From Victivallis lenta (GTDB lineage: Bacteria; Verrucomicrobiota; Lentisphaeria; Victivallales; Victivallaceae), in contig NZ_VUNS01000009.1 of assembly GCF_009695545.1 (NCBI RefSeq), positions 62,001 through 126,000 on the forward strand: a stretch of 64,000 nt of DNA. Direction: 5' to 3'. This document shows positions 60,523-64,000 of the stretch, one piece after another. Below the pieces are notes generated by a model. That model did no database searches, was not told the DNA's origin, and saw only the letters and a program-made list of their open reading frames with translations. A program made the position numbers and the translations under genes. The stretch's first letter is position 1. Each line of letters starts with the position of its first letter.

Positions 60523-62106
60523 ATGAACACGCCCGCCTTGTGCCCGGAAACTCCCTGCTACCGTGCGGAAATCAAAGTCGATATCCTCACGCCGACCGTG
60601 TTTCTCTACTCCACCGTCAACAACATGGCCATTTCGCGCGAACTGCCTTCGCTCCAGAGCATCACCGCATTCGAAAGCGAATTCCCCAGCGAAGACGTGA
60701 TTATCGTCGGCGATCCCGTACACTCGAAGTTTCTGCTGGCCGGCGCGGTGACGGCAAATCGTTCCTTCACATTCTTCACGGCGGTCCGAGAAGCCCGGCG
60801 GCTGGTCAAAATCCTAGTTCGCCAGCCTTCGATCGGGCCGGAGGAGCCGCCGGAGGAAATCCTGATCCTGACCGGCAGCGACTGGCGGGAACTGCTGGTG
60901 CAGTATGCGGAGGCCGTGGCGGATAAAGCGGGCGTCAAACCCATGAAACCTGCGGAGAACCTGACCGGCTACTGCACCTGGTATTATTACTATACGGCAG
61001 TCTCCGCACAGGATTTTCAGGAAAATCTGAATGCGCTGCAGCTCCACAGGGAGAGTTATCCGGCGCGGGTGGTCCAGATCGACGACGGCTACCAGACCTT
61101 CATGGGCGACTGGTTCGACCGGAATGAACGCTGGCCGGAACCGCTTGAAACCGTCGCCCGGAGAATCCGCAAGGCCGGAATGAAAGCCGGCATCTGGCTG
61201 ATGCCGTTTCAGGCCTCCACCGCCAGCCGGCTGTACCGCGAGCATCCCGACTGGTTCGTCACAGACGAAAACGGGGAAACCGCCGTCAGCGAGGGGTGGT
61301 CGCCGGACCCGGATCATCTCTGGGCCTGCCTCGACGCCACGATTCCGGCAGTGCGCGGCCACCTTGCGAATATCTTCCGGACATTCCGCGCGCAGGGCTT
61401 CACCTATTTCAAATTGGACGGTCTCGGCTTCGCCCTGAAGAACGGCCGCCGCCGCGACCCGGCGGCCACCGCCGTCAGCGCCTTCCGGCTGGGGCTGAAA
61501 ACCATCCGGGAAGCCGTGCCCGATGCGTTCCTGCTGGGCTGCTGTTCGCCGTACCTGCCCTGTGCCGGCCTGGTCGATATGTGCCGCGTCGGGCCGGACA
61601 CCCAGCCGGAGTGGGGAACCATGATTCCCCGGGCGATTCACTGTTCCCTGGAGCGCTGGTGGATGTTCGACCGCTGGTTCCGGGCGGACCCCGACGTGAT
61701 GTTCACCCGGACGGACCGCATCAGGCTGACATTGGGGGAGTGCCGGCTCACGGTTCTGGTTGGAATTCTGACCGGCGTCACGCTGACCAGCGACAACCTC
61801 GGAACGCTGCCGCCGGACCGGCTGGCGCTCCTCCGCCGGGCGGCGCAACTGCGGATGCGGAACGTGCGGCCCGCGAAATGGCAGCTTAATTGTTATTTGA
61901 ATACCTTTTCCGGCACCGTGGACGGCAAAGCGGCGCTGGCCGTCCTGAATGAGACGGAGCAGGAGATGACCGTGAATTTTTCCGATTTTGATCTGCCGGA
62001 GGAAATGGAGGAAATTCTCCAGCCGGCCGGAATGCAGAAAAGCCAGATTACCGTGGCGCGCCATGACGCGGTCCTGCTGGTTGCGAACCGGAGGGAAACA
62101 AAATGA
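60523..62106 (+). CDS. Melibiase-like glycoside hydrolase (clan GH-D, GH36-like)
   Basis: A 527-residue enzyme without signal peptide. The barrel begins near 147 (YCTWYYYYTAVSAQDF) and has VVQIDDGYQTFMGDW near 183, nucleophile D299 in FKLDGLGF and acid/base D359 in CRVGPDTQP. A C-terminal beta domain follows (AALAVLNETEQEMTVNF). It differs in sequence from the GH36-like protein at 47010-48773, so two subfamilies are present. Its stop overlaps the start of the next gene (ATGA, 62103-62106), so the two enzymes are made together. Alpha-galactoside hydrolysis is the family activity; specificity not certain. Confidence 0.86.
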   Translation: MNTPALCPETPCYRAEIKVDILTPTVFLYSTVNNMAISRELPSLQSITAFESEFPSEDVIIVGDPVHSKFLLAGAVTANRSFTFFTAVREARRLVKILVRQPSIGPEEPPEEILILTGSDWRELLVQYAEAVADKAGVKPMKPAENLTGYCTWYYYYTAVSAQDFQENLNALQLHRESYPARVVQIDDGYQTFMGDWFDRNERWPEPLETVARRIRKAGMKAGIWLMPFQASTASRLYREHPDWFVTDENGETAVSEGWSPDPDHLWACLDATIPAVRGHLANIFRTFRAQGFTYFKLDGLGFALKNGRRRDPAATAVSAFRLGLKTIREAVPDAFLLGCCSPYLPCAGLVDMCRVGPDTQPEWGTMIPRAIHCSLERWWMFDRWFRADPDVMFTRTDRIRLTLGECRLTVLVGILTGVTLTSDNLGTLPPDRLALLRRAAQLRMRNVRPAKWQLNCYLNTFSGTVDGKAALAVLNETEQEMTVNFSDFDLPEEMEEILQPAGMQKSQITVARHDAVLLVANRRETK

Positions 62107-63962
62107 AAAAACTGCGCAGATTCTTTGCATACCGCTCGTTCTGGCCGGAACTGGAGACCGTTCGGCGTTTCGGAGAAATCGGAATCAATACCGTGGCGGT
62201 TTTCCCTTCCAACACCTGCAATTCGCTGGGGGAACCCTACAGCAAATATCCGCCGAACTGGCTCTGGTTCGACACATACGATTTCGAGCCGGTCAAACGG
62301 CAGTTCGACGACCTGCTGTCGGCCAATCCGAACGCGGAATTTCTGGTCATGCTCGACCTGAATTCTCCGCTCTGGCTGACGCGGCAGCTGTATGCCGTAA
62401 ACGGCGACAGTTATGCCAATCTTTCCGAAGCGGTTTCGATTCCGCGCTGGCGGGAGGCGACCGGAACCTACTGCGATGCGCTGGTTGACTTTCTGGAGGA
62501 ACATTACGGCAGTCGAATCCGCGCCTATATCCCCGCCTGCGGAAGTACCGACGAATGGATGGATCTCTGTGACGGCGGCGCCGGAAAATATAAATCGGAA
62601 CGCTATCGGGCCTGGTGCCGGGAAAAGGGCCTGCCGGTTCCGGACGACGTCCCCGCGCGTTCCCGGCGCAGCAGGTTCGGATTTGAAAATGTGCTGCGCG
62701 ACCCGGCGACCGATGCCGAAAGCATCCGCTACTGGCGTTTCACCTCCAGCCTGGTCTGCGATACAATCCGGGAATTCGCGGATCGCGTCCGCAAACGCTG
62801 CGGCCGCGAAATCGAACTCGGCGTCTTCTACGGCTACATCCTCGAACTCGGCGGCGACTGGGTCAAGAAAGGTCACCTCGCCTATCAGGAACTGCTTGCT
62901 TCCGGCAGCATCGATTTCCTGATCAGCCCCGGCACCTATGAGCACCGGAAGATCGGCGACGGAGGCGGATTCATGGTTCCGATGGGAACGGTGCGCCGTT
63001 TCGGGCGGAACTACCTGCATGAATGCGACCAGCGCACCCACTGCTTCAATCCGAACCTTTCCCGGGCCGTCAGGCTCGAATTCCAACACTGGCAGGACGA
63101 AGCGGAAGATATCGCCGGGATGCGCCGGGAAATGGCGCTGTCCCTGATACACCACACCTCGCTCTGGTGGTTCGACATGTGGGGCGGCTACTATCAGTCG
63201 CCGGCGGTCTTCGACAATCTCGCCCGGATGAAGGAGCTCTGGGACCGCTATTCCGGCGACGATTCCCCCGGGCGCGCCGAGATCGCCCTGGTGGTCGATC
63301 CCGACGGGGCCGCGCTGGTCAACGATGAAGCGGCGGGGGCGGACCGTTTCCACCGCGACCTCTGCCATCTGCTCAACCGGGTCGGCGCGCCGTTCGAGGC
63401 GGTCAGCTTCGACGACCTGCTTGAACCAGGCGCGGCGGAAAAATACAAATTTCTGGTATTCGCCTCCATCTTCGAACTGAACGAAGAACGGCTTCGCCGA
63501 TACCGGGAACGGATTGCCGGCGGCGGACGCACGATCCTCTGGCTCTATGCCGCCGGAATCAGCGACGGCATACAGATCCAACTCGAACGCAACCGGGAGC
63601 TTGCCGGAGTTCCGTTCGGCACTCCCGGTCTCTCCCTGACCGAATATGACAGCCACCGGACGCTCTACCTCTGCCGCCCGGAGGAGCTGACCGTGCCGCT
63701 GCTGCGGCAGGCGGTCCGCGATGCCGGAGTCCATATCTGGACGGAAGAAGAGGCCCCGGTATTTGCCAATGCCCGCCTCGCCGCATTTCATACCGCCCGG
63801 GGAGGAGAACGCAGCCTGATGTTTCCCGCGGAGGTGGCTGCCGTTACCGAACTGTTCTCCGGGCGGAGATTCGAGTTGAGGAATCACTGTCTGGCATACC
63901 CGTTCGACACGCCGGACACAGTGCTTTTCGAACTCCACGCCGACAGTTCCGGGCCAAGATGA
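62103..63962 (+). CDS. GH42-like clan GH-A protein with beta-galactosidase trimerisation-like domain
   Basis: A 619-residue protein without signal peptide. An N-terminal TIM barrel (about 1-390) starts FFAYRSFWPELETVRRFGEIGINTVAVFP. IPACGSTDEWMD near 145 supplies a candidate acid/base, and LWWFDMWGGYYQ near 355 matches the late barrel strands. The second half (about 395-560, AEIALVVDPDGAAL; YKFLVFASIFELNEERLRRYRERI) looks like the trimerisation domain of GH42 beta-galactosidases. GGAGG lies just before the ATG. Co-translated with the melibiase-like enzyme. The canonical GH42 NEY and MEQ motifs are not evident, so activity is uncertain. Confidence 0.72.
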   Translation: MKKLRRFFAYRSFWPELETVRRFGEIGINTVAVFPSNTCNSLGEPYSKYPPNWLWFDTYDFEPVKRQFDDLLSANPNAEFLVMLDLNSPLWLTRQLYAVNGDSYANLSEAVSIPRWREATGTYCDALVDFLEEHYGSRIRAYIPACGSTDEWMDLCDGGAGKYKSERYRAWCREKGLPVPDDVPARSRRSRFGFENVLRDPATDAESIRYWRFTSSLVCDTIREFADRVRKRCGREIELGVFYGYILELGGDWVKKGHLAYQELLASGSIDFLISPGTYEHRKIGDGGGFMVPMGTVRRFGRNYLHECDQRTHCFNPNLSRAVRLEFQHWQDEAEDIAGMRREMALSLIHHTSLWWFDMWGGYYQSPAVFDNLARMKELWDRYSGDDSPGRAEIALVVDPDGAALVNDEAAGADRFHRDLCHLLNRVGAPFEAVSFDDLLEPGAAEKYKFLVFASIFELNEERLRRYRERIAGGGRTILWLYAAGISDGIQIQLERNRELAGVPFGTPGLSLTEYDSHRTLYLCRPEELTVPLLRQAVRDAGVHIWTEEEAPVFANARLAAFHTARGGERSLMFPAEVAAVTELFSGRRFELRNHCLAYPFDTPDTVLFELHADSSGPR

Positions 63963-63978
63963 CCGGCAATGTGAAGCT

Positions 63979-64000
63979 ATGAAAACGGCAGAAGAAACGC
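63979..64000 (+). CDS. Possible start of a further gene (truncated by window end)
   Basis: An ATG at 63979, 16 bases after the previous stop, opens a frame (MKTAEET) that runs to the window edge. Only seven codons are visible and no clear ribosome site precedes it, so this is a weak call based on operon spacing. Confidence 0.3.

Noticed and set aside
1-64000. Search by eye for CRISPR arrays, tRNA or rRNA genes, insertion sequences and phage genes
   Set aside because: No spaced direct repeats, tRNA-like cloverleaf with T-loop, rRNA stretches or transposase/integrase frames were seen. Absence of short tRNA genes cannot be guaranteed without a dedicated scan.

Overview
The window is a GC-rich (roughly 60%) bacterial chromosome segment in which almost every base is coding. 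Four proteins carry a type IV prepilin-type N-terminus plus an H-X9-DG motif near the C-terminus and sit among glycoside hydrolases. There are also very large hybrid histidine kinases, a DWG-type Ser/Thr kinase and LacI/AraC regulators beside sugar-degrading genes. This mix fits the Lentisphaerota (Victivallis-like gut anaerobes) best; the assignment is inference, since no rRNA or marker gene is present. I see no tRNA, rRNA, CRISPR array or insertion sequence.

Region A (1-30604, all minus strand) looks like one giant polycistron. A textbook promoter (TTGACA-N17-TATAAT, 30576-30604) drives a leader with an intrinsic-terminator-like hairpin. Sixteen genes follow that overlap or are separated by at most 18 bases. 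First come three hybrid histidine kinases, a Ser/Thr kinase with an extracytoplasmic sensor, a receiver-PP2C-HATPase protein and an HPt protein. Then come exopolysaccharide genes: priming glycosyl-phosphotransferase, beta-helix nucleotidyltransferase-like protein, nucleotidyltransferase-fold protein, Wzc-like copolymerase with a degenerate kinase domain, Wza-like exporter, Wzy-like polymerase, four glycosyltransferases and a family 9 glycosidase cut by the window edge. The signalling part is built like the Pseudomonas hybrid kinase - HptB - HsbR relay, so the operon may encode both a polymer pathway and its own switch.

Region B (30657-43999, plus strand) opens with a divergent LacI-type regulator. 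A second LacI gene follows, whose promoter is framed by a perfect inverted repeat of 19-base arms. Then come two prepilin-like proteins, two tandem paralogous secreted clan GH-A enzymes with C-terminal CBM9-like domains, and a GH106-like enzyme.

Region C (44053-57001, minus strand) is a second sugar-utilisation cluster. It holds a LacI regulator with a palindromic operator at its own transcription start, a GH123/DUF4091-like secreted enzyme, a sodium:solute symporter, two more prepilin-like proteins, a GH36-like enzyme, a BD-FAE-type esterase, a glutaminase-A-like protein, and an SGNH hydrolase whose sequence blocks are circularly permuted.

Region D (57461-64000, plus strand) holds an AraC regulator, a GH5-like enzyme whose 5' end looks frameshifted, a melibiase-like enzyme and a GH42-like enzyme. 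Enzymes with signal peptides probably trim polymer outside the cytoplasm. Those without one, together with the symporter, would finish oligosaccharides inside the cell.
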